From Hermatobates lingyangjiaoensis (Eukaryota > Arthropoda > Insecta > Hemiptera > Hermatobatidae): a stretch of DNA of 64,000 nucleotides. The notes beneath the pieces are model-generated. The model was not told the origin of the DNA. It searched no databases and saw only the letters and a program-made list of their open reading frames with translations. The position numbers and the translations under genes are program-made. Shown one piece after another: positions 47,339 to 57,228 of this stretch (positions are counted from its first letter, which is position 1; the number at the start of each line of letters is the position of its first letter). The stretch spans positions 2,939,001 to 3,003,000 of the forward strand of contig JAPFBL010000003.1 in NCBI GenBank assembly GCA_026182355.1, given 5' to 3'.

Positions 47339-50300
47339 CAAACTACAATAAGAAATGGGAAAACAAGACTAAGATCTTTCAACCGGAACAAGCGGTCTTC
47401 GTCAGAGTCAAAAACTCAACTGACTGACAGTTTTCTTATTGTGGTTTGATCATTGATTGTTATTTCACGTGTTTATGTGAAATCTTTATATATACATCAA
47501 GAAATAAGCAATAAGGAAATGGATCATTACTATTACTATAATGGTTCAACATTGTCTGATATTGCAAGTAGAATTAATTCAGAGATAAAGAAAATAACTC
47601 AGAGAAGTAAGAATGTTCTAATTAAAAAAATTCTTATTTCTGTAAGTTATTTTACTTGTCTCTGAATTACTTCTACTTGTGTTACTCTATAATCTGTAAT
47701 TTTCTTATTGTTTATTGATTAATGTTTATATACATGATTTCTTGTACCACGAGGCTAGCTGGCCCTATCTTCCTACAAAAGCAAGCAGTGAATACTGACT
47801 GATGTTCTCATGCTTGAGGTGGGTCAGCTGTGCCTGGAGTTGTCTGTGGGCTGAGGATGACAGAACGTCTCTGTGATTGGTCAGTTCCTCCAGCGTTGCT
47901 TTCTGGTCGGCTCTGAGTCTCTCTACCTCCTGACTCAGTTCTTCCATCAGCTGAAAACAGCATCTCGTTTACTCATCAACAATCTAGTTCTAATATCTAT
48001 TTCATATTCAATAAAAACACCTGGAGTGAGCTACACTCAAATTTGCTATAAGGAAACGTTTATCAAGCTAATCAACCGAGAGATAATCAGTTTAATTACG
48101 ACATGACTCCCATCATACTGCATACCTGGGAGAACCACTGTTATCAATTGTGACAGCTGCTTAGATAATAACAACAATTTGTGTTTGACTATGAAACATT
48201 GCCTTTACATGTAATATTACCCGTCCCAATGAGAAACATCTTAAAATCCTCCAAAGAAGTTGATATACCTCTCTTGTGGGAGCAGCATTTATAATTGGTT
48301 CAAATGTTTACAGAATTATCATGATTGACTCTCCAGACTGCTAGCTCATTTCCATTTGTCTAGCCTTTTTCTAAGAGTAAAGTGTAAAACCTTAGTTTTA
48401 ATTTGTAGTGAAAAATACATCTCTTGTATTTGTTAGCATAAAATTGCTACTTATTCTAAGAACGCTAATGGAAACAATTTGACCTCTGTATAGCTCAGGG
48501 GTCGGCAAACTGCTGCTCTTTTACGATGGCTGGTTTTAAGTTTGAAACATCTTCGTATACGAACGAAAATCTTGACCTAGTAAAAATCAACTAGCCTAGC
48601 CTAGTTCATTAAGTTGAGCAACTGCATTGCAAATTTTTTTCATAATCTTTAGAGAAAGTATATAAAAACACAAATCATAAATAGTTCAATACAAATAGTG
48701 CAAAGAAAATTTAAAAAATAATAAAATAATTTAAATATTTCGCTACATGGATTATTATTAATTTCTCTCATCAGGTGAATGAGAGGAGAGAGGGAGTGCT
48801 ACAATATTTTTCAGAAGTTATATACTGAGAATATTATAAGTGTCCACCAATAATAAATAATACATATGTAAAAATCTGAAAAATTCCGATATATTAACTG
48901 AAAACATTACAACTAAGTATTAATTTGGATTTATGTTTTCAGAGAACATATTCTATTTTAAATAACATGAATTACCATGTATTTTTGTTGAAATTAACTA
49001 TCTTGAAGTATTAATTGTTACAATTAATAATTCAGTTACTTTATTGTTTTTCTAATGTTTAATAGTAATTCGATTATAATTGATTACTTTTTTTTTGATC
49101 CTAGAATTTATAAAAAAAAAGTGTAAAAAGGAGGACTGTATCAGCGAACTTAATAGTTGTTCATTTTAGAAAATTAAAATATTGTGATTGGTGAAACTAT
49201 TGAAATTTATATAATATTATACCACTTTTATCATAAAAGACTGTACTGAATTCAAATTTGAAGCCTCTAAAAGCAAAAAAGAAGTGGATAAAGGTTTATA
49301 CTTGTTTTAATATAAAGGACCCCTGATTGGATATTGACCAAAAACAATACACATTTCCACTCTAAGAAATAATTTTATCAATATCTGTAGAACTGAACTA
49401 CTTGTAGAGTGATGCCATTTTAGATACTCACCCACCTAAACTACAATGAAAAGTCATTTTAAAAATATAAAACATGTATTCAGAGCATCTCAACATGGAA
49501 TTCGTTAAATCTAATAATAATTGTTCCATGATTACCACACATTACTTACAGCAAAGCTAAAAACAGATAAAAAGAATCAAAACAGATAGTTTTGGTGTTT
49601 ACCTTGCATATACAAGAAGAAGAACTAATAAAATATTAATTTAATAAATATCTTTTACGCAAAAGATTCAGTTTTACAGTATTATAAGTAAATGTAATCT
49701 TAATTCTTGTATACAAGTATCGAACGTTTCTAATTCCTTTTTTTGTTTTCTAATCCAGTTATTTCTTGTCTATATAGATATAACTAAAAAAAATATAACA
49801 GGTATATTTCAAAAATTGTTAAACAAGATCCAGTTAGCATCATTAAAGCCTTCTTGATCTAATAATATCAAGAAGTGAATTATTAACTGAAATGGAAGCT
49901 GATTTGTGACTGCCAATACTGTCTTACAGGACATACTGTTTGTGGGGGTATATAACTCAAACTTATAGGCAACAAAACTAAAGTTTATCGCGACTCGGTG
50001 AGTTCTTCAGGTTCAAATTAAACTCTTATTGCTAACGTTTTCGGTCATTGCCAAAAAACCCAAAACGTTGGCAATGAGAGTTTAATTTGAACCTGAAGAA
50101 CTGAACGAGTCCCAATTAAGTTTAGTTTTGTTTCAAAGTTATAGAGTTATAAGGAACCACTGGATGACGGCAATATAGTAAGGCGTCAGCCAAGGGTACA
50201 GGTAGGACCTCCTCTGGCAATGTCTGCCCCTTACCTGCTGGTTGTGAGCGTCTTCTTCCCTAAGAGCCCGCTCCTGCTCTCTCAACGCCAACACCTCCTC

Positions 50301-53300
50301 TTTCAATGAACACATCACAGCTTCTTTTTCACTAAGTTTGTCACTCAGTTCTTCTTTTTCTATCTTCAGCTTCTCAGCGTGGCTTTTGCATCGATTTGCT
50401 TCTTCTCTCAATGATGTGTTCTCTAATTCTAGAGTTTGCAACCTGAAAAAGCAAACAGTGTTCTTTTCTTATTCATTCATTTTCAGTAGTAATTAGGTTA
50501 GTAATAACACTAATCTAATTTTGCTGTGTGAACAAAAAGTCCTCTATATATCTCGTAAATACCTGTACAATTATTGACTTTCTACAATACATAAAGATTG
50601 GTTACAAACATAACATCTAGGGTTTCAAATCAGAGAAATTTATCTTTGGAATGGGAGCTAGGGGATTCTTACACACTCAGAGCCAATAAAATTACAGTTT
50701 TCGAACTAAGGCTAAAGTAATTTGCTTGTTTATAGTAAGAAGAGAAAGGTTCGTACTACGACGAATAGGATGAGTTTCACTTCCGACTGAGTGTGACTGA
50801 ACAATGAAACCAAACAAAAGCATTAGCATTGACTGGAATTCTATTATTTAGTCTTTTAAATTACCTACCATGAAATAAGCCAAGTACGGATAACATAGTA
50901 AGTAGTAACAAACATTGAAATATATAAATAATCAAATCATTAAATGGAATAAAAGGAATAAGCAATGAAATCTGATTAGTCTCGATTAGCTTAGTTGACA
51001 CTAGCAGTGACGTAATTTATAAACTTAATTACTTTCAACTGTGAGTATTTTAATTTATTACTGACTATTAACCTAATAAAAAATATAATTTTACATTTTG
51101 ATTAACTACTTGTATAGAGTTGAAGGTAACCAAATCTGGTAATTGAACACAAGTGGAACATAGTCGTTGTTATACAATACATATAACATGACCCATTTAA
51201 TGTTATGTTGCCCGTTGAAATAATCCAATGGGAGTTTTCATAGGCAATGCTAAATATAATGGTTCAAGTTTCTAGAATTTTAGTAGGTACTTGATTTGTT
51301 ATGAAGTACGATACAGAACAATATCAATTTTTCACCCTTGTTCAAAAACAATAGCATAGTTTTCACCAAAAGACTATATGTTTATGACTAGAATCACCTG
51401 ATGTTACAATTCTCCACCTGGAGCTGCTTCTCACGGTCCACTCGAGCCACTAACTCTCTGTGTCTCCTCTCTTCTTCTTGTAGTCTGGTTTCACTACGTA
51501 CTTCCACTTCCCTCAACTGCTCTTCCAGCATATGAATCCTGAAGCAATCCCATTAGGAATAAGTTCATACCAAATAATGTCAAACACTAAACCAAATAAT
51601 AATAATTATTATTATTATTATTTGATTTTGTTGGTGCTGTAATATTGTTTGGGCTATGTTTTTTTTCATTTGGAAAAGAACCCACTAGTGGTTGACAGTT
51701 TTACTATCCCCGCACTCTCACTAACAGGGCTCTAGAGCTTGCCCTAGACCGGGAGAGGGCAACCTCTGGCACGCGTGCCAAACTTGGCACGACAGATGAC
51801 CTGTCTCTGGCACGCAAGAGCACAGGTTACCCTTAGCACAGATGCAAGCACATGTTACCCTAAGCATACACAAAAAAAAACTACTTTCCTTGGTGTATAA
51901 GCTTTCATTCCATGACAGTATATGTACGTCCTGGTGGTAAAGAGGTTTAAGCTCTACGAAGCTAAAGAGATCTCAAGAAAATCTCATATGTTGTATTCTA
52001 TTAAAGTCACAAAAGCTTAAAGGCTGTTGAAATTACTTCTGAGGGGTAAATATTTTTTTTTCTGTTTGTTTATACTATGTTGTACTGCACTGAGGTAATT
52101 TATTATTTTTTCGTTTAAAAAGTTCTTAAGAGATACCAGATATGTTCTAAAAAACAAAATGGTTGGGAGGTGGAAAAAGTTTGTGTCAGAGACTTGGCCG
52201 ATTTTGGCACGCATTCTCAAAAAGGTTGCCCACCCTGCCCTAGACTGACATAGACTTTATATCACCTTCTAGATCAGAGTATACATTCAAAAAATTTACA
52301 GTATTAAAGAGTAACTTCATGCATTAACTAAATAAACGAATATTTACTATTATTTAAAATAAAAGATATATAACAGATATATAATTGAAATCAAAAGTTT
52401 ATAAACAAAATATAATGCAATAACGTTTGTTGCCTGTTGTGAAGCACAGAAGCTGCGACCCAACCAACACTATACTGGGTGTTTGCATGGTAGCCATTGT
52501 ATTCAAGTTTAACTTGATTTCGACAACAAACATTTGGCGTACGGTTCATTTTTTGACTACCTTTGTCCTAAATAAAGGACAAACCGTTCTTGAAGGTAAT
52601 GAAATAAACCAGAGTATTACTTGAAATGTGGGAATGATCCATACAAAATGTGGTAGTAATAGTTCCCCTCGTTATACATTAATTTTCAATCGCTGATAGA
52701 ATTTTGCGTAATTATATAACATTACAACTAAAAATATGTGTAAGCTTCAAACTCAACAAAAAACTGTCACGAAATACGCTCCCTCTTCAGAGCACTCTGC
52801 AGAATCCAAGTAGAACTGTTGGTTTAAACAAAAACCTACTTTTGATGATATTTTCTGATAATAGGGTTAAAACTTAAAAACATTATAAAATAAAAGAAAT
52901 AATGGCATGTATTGATTTTATCGGTGGTAAAAAGGAAATGGATTAACGACTCTAGTACAATTAGAGTGTTTTGGATTCATTGAAATATAGTGTAACAAGC
53001 CGATTGTGTTGTAAGAGAAGAAGTTATTAGTTGCAGTAGTGGCTCAACCTTGGTGAAAAGTTAATGGAGCTGAGAATAGCGGCGGCTGTTGGAGAGGGCA
53101 GACGTCTTGGCATACGAGCAAAGCCAGTGGCCGACCTTCCAAGACAAACGCACTTGTCTGAACCCAAGTTAATCCAACTAGACAGTGTACACAGTGTTGA
53201 CTGCCAACCATTATAAAAGTGTATGCAGAATACATTGAGAATACAGTAAATATGAAAAACGATTTAACCTTGTTTAATTCATTAAGGTTAACAAATAATG

Positions 53301-54174
53301 AATGTAAAACAATGTAAAAGAAAATGACAGTTCACTTCAGAATCTAAAGCTTGTTGAGGAAAACAACAAGTAATTCAAGTACAAGAAAACACTGCTAAAC
53401 TACAGGCACTCGAGGCTCTCCACATACATTGTTGAAATGAAATCCTTACGGTGGATCCGTTAATAAACCAGTGAATGATGGAACCTCAAACTGGAACCAA
53501 ATTCAGTAATGAGGAGAACTTGACCCTTGTATCTGATTGGCGCCTAAGGAAGGTCTTGTCTGATAACAGATTTCTACAGTGAAATAAGACCTTTAACGAT
53601 TGTCATCATAGTTAAAGAATAATTTTCATTTTGGAGACCATGAGGACGATGATGACTGGCTGAAAGAGCTTAATTCTTGATTTTCAATTTCATACTGTAC
53701 TATATGTTTTGATTTTTCTTCCTAGATTTATTGTAAAATATATATGCGCATAAATTACCAATAATTAACCCACAGAACAGAACAAAGCAATATAATAGAT
53801 ATTTTCAAGAATAGTTCATCATTAGCTGAATAGGAGAAAAGAAGATGAAGCTGCATGTCCAAAATAGAAAGGCTGATCCCAGTCAGGTATATTAATAAAA
53901 TCTCTACCTTTTCATCTTCTCTTCTGATCTCCTCCTGATGATGAACTCTTGTTTAAACTATAGAATATCGTGTTTTATTCTGCTCTGTGTAGTTACTAAT
54001 TTCATTTGGACGAGCACTTTCGTATTTTGCAATATACATGTAATTAAGATAAGAAGGGAGCAGAGAGTACCTCGCCTGAAGAGTGGCATTCTCTTGCTTG
54101 GCCCTTGTGTATCGCTCCTCGCTGTGATTCTGATTGTCGGCCAAGACGTTCATCTGCTGCTGCAGCATCTGCAC
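34601..54174 (-). CDS. nuf: Rab11 family-interacting protein, class II (FIP3/FIP4/Nuf type), C-terminal exons
   Basis: Minus-strand exons 54174-54071, 51538-51398, 50442-50235, 47950-47800, 46432-46308 and 34723-34601 join in phase (0,2,2,0,1,0) and give 283 residues up to the stop; a 30-bp microexon (41250-41221) may add 10. The sequence is a long coiled coil: [105 protein letters not shown]. The final exon is the Rab11-binding domain, [20 protein letters not shown] followed by [14 protein letters not shown]. These are hallmarks of Drosophila Nuclear fallout and vertebrate FIP3/4, which link Rab11 (and Arf) to dynein on recycling endosomes and act in cytokinesis and cellularisation. The 5' exons were not found; the visible chain begins in phase 0. 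The last intron exceeds 11 kb. Confidence 0.9.
36600..37110 (-). pseudogene. Probable PIF/Harbinger transposase relic
   Basis: Broken minus-strand frames carry, in order: [10 protein letters not shown] (compare the ANCKF ... V/D block of Harbinger transposases), INSRRHIFF, then LDEGYPL and [17 protein letters not shown], resembling the G-D-E-A-F-P-L ... P-Y ... R-F-N-Y-R region near the third catalytic acidic residue. At least two frame changes and several stops. The match is by eye and partial, so the superfamily is tentative. Confidence 0.42.
37449..37480 (-). repeat. Decayed hammerhead-like foldback fragment (family D)
   Basis: The minus strand reads CTGCCTATGAAAGAGTTTTA, then AATAAATTG, the left half of the family D motif seen at 44.3 and 47.2 kb. 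The GAAACGT half is lost. Confidence 0.4.
37981..39107. repeat. Satellite array: about 22 copies of a 50-bp unit, partly in 100-bp pairs
   Basis: The unit is AGTCACATCACTGATTAGGC, CATCAAGTAACCTCACT, then A/GGT plus a variable end. Two end types, TATGTAATGA and CAAGTGATCT, alternate through much of the middle, giving a 100-bp higher-order unit. The first (37985-38250) and last copies are mostly of the TATGTAATGA type. A disrupted patch near 38535-38590 breaks the register. There are no unique spacers. It lies inside the last intron of the Rab11-FIP gene. Confidence 0.93.
39108..39949. other. Intron sequence, nothing supported
   Basis: AT-rich DNA between the satellite and the Penelope-like tail. 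Confidence 0.5.
39950..40290 (-). pseudogene. Decayed Penelope-like C-terminus and 3' tail (family A, copy 4)
   Basis: The minus strand from 40290 reads LRNIIQ..., then [20 protein letters not shown], parallel to LRNIIESSLIKFNRSNIVNI and SNGLFRLDSVLT of the copy at 8320-8703. It is followed by the same purine/pyrimidine-biased tail and a damaged hammerhead-like region at about 39963-40005 (CTGACGAAGAT retained, GAAA lost). Confidence 0.5.
40627..40748. mobile_element. Foldback/MITE-like hairpin with perfect 38-bp arms
   Basis: TCATTCTGAGGTAAAATGGA plus 18 more bases (40627-40664) is the exact reverse complement of 40711-40748. The 46-bp interior is itself partly palindromic (CAAATGATT against AATCATTTG), so the stem may reach about 57 bp. 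No target duplication was evident. Confidence 0.85.
41221..41250 (-). CDS. nuf: Candidate 30-nt microexon of the Rab11-FIP gene
   Basis: On the minus strand: acceptor TTTGTTCCACAG, 30 bases, donor GCAGAG|GTATGC. Reads [10 protein letters not shown], phase 0 on both sides, exactly the phase of the junction between the exons at 46308 and 34723. It would insert 10 acidic residues between AMSQDE and VRGALKEQ, right before the Rab11-binding helix. It was found by splice signals and phase, not by homology. Confidence 0.55.
43373..43620. repeat. Tandem duplication, about 122-bp unit, two copies
   Basis: ATCTCAACAGGTTGTTAAAA... and ATATCAACAGGTTGTTTAAA start the two copies. Both continue through TAATATTTATGGTTATGT and AACATTTAAGAA with small indels. 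Confidence 0.7.
44095..44195 (+). mobile_element. Fragment of Penelope-like 3' tail (family A, copy 5)
   Basis: GTTTTGACTCTGACGAAGAC followed by CGCTATAATTTGATCATG: the first half of the hammerhead-like motif, then a rearranged tail. The GAAA half is missing. Confidence 0.5.
44281..44430. mobile_element. Foldback element with a hammerhead-like motif in each arm (family D)
   Basis: The left arm read on the minus strand and the right arm on the plus strand share CTTACTTC, TGC, then (A)GTTTTA...TAAAAC(C), GAAACGTTGCAAAGA and TTTGA. In each arm a short stem TGC/GCA flanks a stem II (GGTTTT/AAAACC or GTTTT/AAAAC) followed by GAAACGTT. The place of the CTGANGA core is taken by TATGA (left) or CATAA (right). 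Confidence 0.55.
44500..44557. repeat. (TA)n microsatellite
   Basis: Interrupted TA run (ATATATATGATATATATA). Confidence 0.9.
44955..45360 (+). pseudogene. Composite relic: mariner-like (DUF4817-type) transposase pieces next to a Penelope-like N-terminal piece
   Basis: 44956 on reads [20 protein letters not shown], typical of the start of arthropod Tc1/mariner-related DUF4817 transposases. After a stop at about 45122, [17 protein letters not shown] resembles the F-S-D-E-(A/V)-T-F ... N-G-K block of the same proteins, so the middle is deleted. The frame then reads [13 protein letters not shown] and [20 protein letters not shown], resembling the N-terminal region of Penelope-like proteins. All assignments are by eye. 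Confidence 0.4.
45788..46000 (-). CDS. Unrecognised 70-residue frame ending at a strong splice donor
   Basis: Minus strand: [20 protein letters not shown], ... [46 protein letters not shown]. The final codons overlap a near-consensus donor CTTAG|GTGAGG, and the TGA that ends the frame is part of that donor, so a spliced product is plausible. The amino-acid make-up is that of a real globular or helical domain and differs from the coiled coil of the surrounding gene. The exit phase (2) does not fit the Rab11-FIP exons, so it would be another gene or a domesticated or transposon fragment. No family recognised. Confidence 0.35.
   Translation of the reverse strand: MNKKRMKLLQTYLQKKFEATWSKVYPMTTGDSKIGQRIRITIKEDLEESFPRLCYDVKDTLKMSVQKKLR
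46308..46432 (-). CDS. nuf: Rab11-FIP exon, C-terminal coiled coil
   Basis: Acceptor TTGTTTCAG, 125 bp, donor GACGAG|GTACGT. With the incoming A it reads [42 protein letters not shown]. The segment [13 protein letters not shown] is directly comparable to the SLAAE(I/L) ... (S/R)DE block just before the Rab-binding helix in FIP3/4. An antisense plus-strand frame at 46194-46436 is its shadow. Confidence 0.9.
47205..47244 (-). ncRNA. Hammerhead-like motif with shortened core (family D)
   Basis: Minus strand: GCC, TATGA, TTCAAGTTTTAAAATAAAAC, C, GAAACGTC, GGC. The flanking GCC/GGC pairs replace the TGC/GCA pairs at 44.3 kb, a compensatory change. GAAA and a GTC cleavage-type triplet are kept but CTGANGA is not. 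It is followed by ATTGAGAATTGATTTTGAAC, shared with the foldback at 50.0 kb. Confidence 0.4.
47271..47335. repeat. (TA)n microsatellite
   Basis: Long TA run separating the family D motif from a family A tail; both flanking elements end at it. Confidence 0.92.
47336..47495 (-). mobile_element. Penelope-like 3' tail (family A, copy 6)
   Basis: ATGATCAAACTACAATAAGA, then on the minus strand a hammerhead-like motif (47367-47409), then a mirrored TTATTGTGGTTTGATCATTG and TTTCACGTGTTTATGTGAAA. The interior between arms is very short. Confidence 0.65.
47367..47409 (-). ncRNA. Hammerhead-ribozyme-like motif, family A copy 6
   Basis: Minus strand: GACT, CTGACGA, AGACCG-CTTGTTC-CGGTT, GAAA, GATCTT, AGTC. 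The core and stem II are intact; only the loop base differs from copy 1. Confidence 0.55.
47800..47950 (-). CDS. nuf: Rab11-FIP exon, coiled coil
   Basis: Acceptor GTTTTCAG, 151 bp, donor ACATCA|GTCAGT. Reads [50 protein letters not shown] with one base over. The donor (phase 1) was chosen because it joins in frame to the exon at 46432. Confidence 0.88.
48496..48560 (+). mobile_element. hAT-type terminal fragment
   Basis: CAGGGGTCGGCAAACTGCTG at 48496 matches the terminus of the hAT relic at 19545 (CAGGAGTCGGCAACC). Only this end is recognisable. Confidence 0.45.
49990..50118. mobile_element. Foldback element related to family D
   Basis: GGTTCAAATTAAACTCTTAT, TGCTAACGTTTTCGGTCATT on the left mirrors CCAAAACGTTGGCAATGAGA, GTTTAATTTGAACC on the right, with CCTGAAGAACT...CGAGTC at both outer ends. 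The GAACC / GAAAACGTT / GGCAATGAGA order matches the tail of the 47.2-kb copy. Confidence 0.65.
50235..50442 (-). CDS. nuf: Rab11-FIP exon, coiled coil
   Basis: Acceptor CTTTTTCAG, 208 bp, donor CAGCAG|GTAAGG. Reads [65 protein letters not shown]. The heptad pattern is strong throughout. Confidence 0.9.
51398..51538 (-). CDS. nuf: Rab11-FIP exon, coiled coil
   Basis: 141 bp, acceptor CTTCAG and donor ATCAG|GTGATT. Reads [46 protein letters not shown] with split Arg codons at both ends. This block is the best match to Drosophila Nuf and vertebrate FIP3/4. It has no ATG-initiated open frame of its own, so it is easily missed. Confidence 0.9.
51750..52237. mobile_element. Non-autonomous hAT element (MITE-like), 488 bp, with 8-bp target duplication
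   Basis: Flanked by an exact 8-bp duplication CCCTAGAC (51742-51749 and 52238-52245). Inverted ends: CGGGAGAGGGCAACC...GGCACGCGTGCC on the left against CAGGGTGGGCAACC...ATGCGTGCC (reverse complement) on the right. GGCACGC is repeated several times near both ends. The interior holds only a 67-codon minus frame without transposase motifs, so it must have moved with a trans-acting hAT transposase. Confidence 0.85.
52246..54070 (-). other. Rab11-FIP intron
   Basis: No repeat or exon supported. A minus-strand frame at 53235-53044 is Cys-rich but lacks splice support. Confidence 0.45.
54071..54174 (-). CDS. nuf: Rab11-FIP exon, first one visible
   Basis: Acceptor TAATGTTTCAG, phase 0, 104 bp, donor GGCGAG|GTACTC. 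Reads [34 protein letters not shown] plus a split Arg. The QQQ-N-LA-Q...ERYT-KQEN-LQ pattern is characteristic of the Nuf/FIP coiled coil. The preceding exon was not identified in the next 10 kb. Confidence 0.88.
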
Positions 54175-55500
54175 CTGAAACATTACACAATCTACTACAG
54201 CTCACAGTAATAACAGTGTTGTTAATATAGAAGCAGCAGTTTCCAGCTTTCTAGTCCCACAGCAGTCTATTCAAAGATAGAGGGAAAACATATTTAAAAG
54301 AAATAATACTTCACCTCATCCTAGGAATCAGGAGAATTAGTTATTTAGCGGTCACCGTTTAAGCATTTCACAGAATTTTCTCAGATAACTATAGACAACA
54401 ATCTATAAGAGCTACCTTGAGTCTGTAATGGTACATGGTACTATACCACTGACACGGTGGGAGGGAGGGGGGGAGTTCGGACATGCACCAGGTGTACGAG
54501 GGAGGACTGGGAAAACATGAATAAGTAAAAACCATAATTATCTTATTGATAAATATTCAATTTTTATAATGCAGGAGACTTAGCCATTCAATAGTCCCAT
54601 TCCATAAGAATCCCGGACCATGCAGAACCGGTCAGACAGCACCACCAACAAGATACAAGTATGACAAAGTTTATAAATATATTACCTTCACTAACCAAAG
54701 GTTAGTTTCAATATTACCTTTAAAACCAAAAAAAATGGTTCAATATTTATTGTTTGTTGAGTTGTGCGAGGCTGGTGCAAACTACCTGTTTATAATGAGG
54801 CAAACGAAAGTAGTGTGGCGTCTCGCACTACATTTTATTCTCTCCTTTCTACCCACCTTTCCCAGGCGCACGCGTGATTGTAAATCATTCATTTTCAACT
54901 ATATAAACATATATAAACAAATGTTTTCTTCCTTTATGTTTCATTACAAGCTTTAATTTTAGTATAAATATAATTCATTGTTTGTAAAATTAAGAATCAG
55001 TTCTTCGTTTAAACTTATTCCTTTAAAAAAAAAAAACATTATGCTGTAACATTCCTCTTTTGTAGTTGCTATTGTACACTGTAAAATTAACATCTTACTT
55101 TTTACTTTTTCACCATGCAAATTTTGAGCAAGAAGAAAACAACTTGTTAGAAAACTTACGAAGCCAAAAAGAAAAAAAATCTTTGAGTAACATGTAAAAT
55201 GTTCAAAAAATAATATTTACATTAAAACTTGATAGAAGTATGGACTGAGAATAGAATACAATCAAAATTTATCAAGAATCAGTCAGTTTTACAAACATCA
55301 AAGTAAATATTTTGGTTTTATTTAAAACATTTTATAATGGGGGATATATGAAATGTTGGAAATAGATACCAATGAGCATATTACATTAGATGTTAACAAT
55401 AAATATGTTAATTTCCTAAACCTCAGATTCAAAGATAGTGTAATCAGTTATTATGCCATATTCACTTATTGTAGAGTAAAATTTAATAAAAATAATCCCC
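54175..55500. other. Presumed Rab11-FIP intron, nothing supported
   Basis: AT-rich. A short G-rich run occurs at about 54461-54475, and a decayed family D fragment (GTTTTAAATAAAACC on the minus strand) at 55309-55335. Confidence 0.4.
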
Positions 55501-55506
55501 ATATAC

Positions 55507-55690
55507 AGATGTTTAATGAGTTAATGACGCGTTTCGAACACGTAGTGTTCTTCAGTTGAAGGTAGTTCCCAACCTTGAAATCAGAATTTTCAACTGTCCT
55601 CGTTGTTTCCCAGTCCTTGTTGTCTTTCCACTAGAGCAGACATACCTGAAGAAGGACACTACGTGCTCAAAACGCATTGTATAGTTCATT
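55507..55690. mobile_element. Inverted pair of hammerhead-like motifs (family C)
   Basis: Two inverted arms: on the minus strand CTGAAGA (55555-55549), ACAC-TAC-GTGT, GAAA, CGCG, TC; on the plus strand CTGAAGA (55646-55652), GGACAC-TAC-GTGCTC, AAAA, CGCA, TT, with stem I ATAC/GTAT (55642-55645, 55679-55682). Both continue into ATAGTTCATTAAACAT or AACTCATTAAACATCTG, and CATATGGGGATTA or ATATGGGGATTA, so they are head-to-head tails of one element. Confidence 0.6.
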
Positions 55691-55807
55691 AAACATATCC
55701 ATATGGGGATTAATTTAACCCTTTTACGCCACATTTTACCCTTTAATACTGAGATTGTTGTACAAACACCGAATTTCGTGTAATTATTCGTAATACATAA
55801 TGCAAAT

Positions 55808-55831
55808 TTTATATATATATATATATATATA
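55808..55831. repeat. (TA)n microsatellite
   Basis: TA run at the left edge of the family A foldback. Confidence 0.85.
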
Positions 55832-55841
55832 GATATAAACA

Positions 55842-56046
55842 TTTCACATAAACATGTGAAATACAATCAATGTTCAAACCACAATATGAAAATGGGAAAA
55901 CAAGACTAAGATCTTTCAACCGTAACAAGCGACCTTGGTCAGAGTCAAAAACCAAACTGTTTGGTTTTTGACTCTGACGAAGACCGCTTGTTACGGTTCA
56001 AAGATCTTAGTCTTGTTCTCCCATTTTCATTTTGTGGTTTGATCAT
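55842..56046. mobile_element. Foldback of two Penelope-like 3' tails (family A, copy 7)
   Basis: Arms of about 80 bp each carry a hammerhead-like motif. Minus 55946-55904 has CTGACCA (one core substitution) with GAAA. Plus 55970-56012 has CTGACGA but CAAA in place of GAAA. Each copy is therefore broken at a different core base. The outer TTTCACATAAACATGTGAAA is present on the left, and a TA run follows on the right (56045-56060). Confidence 0.7.
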
Positions 56047-56060
56047 ATATATATATATAT

Positions 56061-57228
56061 TAGAGCAAAAAGAGTGTGAGAGGGGGCTATTTCACAGAAA
56101 TTATGTGTAATAAGGACTTTTATACATTAACCCACAATAAGGACTTAATGGGTTGATACATTATTATTTTTACCTTGAAGTATATATATATATATAAACA
56201 CATCTTTAAGAGATTGTAAGGACACCTGTAATCTCCTGAGAAACTCAAAAAGATTCGTCAAAAATTTTGGAACAGTCACACATCAGACAAAATTTATTGC
56301 TTAAAACAGATAGTTGCATACTTACAAACTTTCTTTTTCATGTATTCGCATTTTAGAATGAATAGATATGATTAACTAAGAAGGTAATTTCGCTTCTCAA
56401 TACATTGATCGAAATATATTTAGCAAAAAAATATGTTACTAAACTTACATAAACACAACCTTCTCTACTTGGCACTTATATAAATTGTCCATTTATGTAT
56501 AAAACAGATGATAATAATAACATTAAAACAATTTGACACACTCCGTAATCATGAACACCACAGCTGACCGATTTATACAGCAGAACAAGAGCTGTGGGTG
56601 AACTGAAAGAGGGAGTAATGGTTAGATCAGATATGACAAAGAGATACGTCAGCTAGAACAGGTGAAGTGTTTTCAAGGTTACCAAAGCAAATTCGCTTAA
56701 GACTAAAACTGTCAAGATATTTGTTTACCCAGTTGAAAGGTTTGACCCAGCTAATCACATGCAGCATTGTCATTAACTCTGACGTCTTAGAAGAAAAACC
56801 GACAGATCCAGAAGAAGGCGCGCATCTCAAGGAAAAGAAACTGCGCAACTCACTTCACTGAGAGAGACAGAACTAGCCAAGGTTGGGATGTGTGTGGAGT
56901 GAAGCAGAAAAGAGAACTGGGAGAAAATGGAAAAAAAATATAGAGAACGTGTGAGAAAAAGTTTGGAGAATAAAACAAGGAGAAGAAGTCTTCATACGGA
57001 GAATCTACTATTGAAGAGGAGTCTTCTAACAAGCTAGCGGAAGGAACAATGGAGCTATCAAATTATATACTGACTGTAGTGCTAAGCCAGTAACGGCATC
57101 TAGATGGAGATTACAAAAAAAAACTTGTTTCCCACAATTTACTTGCACGTTACTATAAAGGACCTAATTTGAAGCACTACGCTTTCATTTAACAGTGAAA
57201 GACGAAGTATTTTCTAAAGTCACACCCC
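56061..57228. other. No supported gene
   Basis: AT-rich, with another short TA run at about 56178-56197. Frames at 56627-57032 on both strands lack splice context or family marks. Confidence 0.4.

Larger units (their letters stand above)
47951..50234 (-). other. Rab11-FIP intron
   Basis: AT-rich, with a hAT end fragment at 48496 and a foldback at 49990-50118 (listed separately). Nothing else supported. Confidence 0.5.

Noticed and set aside
53044..53235. 63-codon minus-strand frame with Cys and aromatic residues
   Set aside because: No splice signals in a phase fitting the host gene and no recognisable domain.
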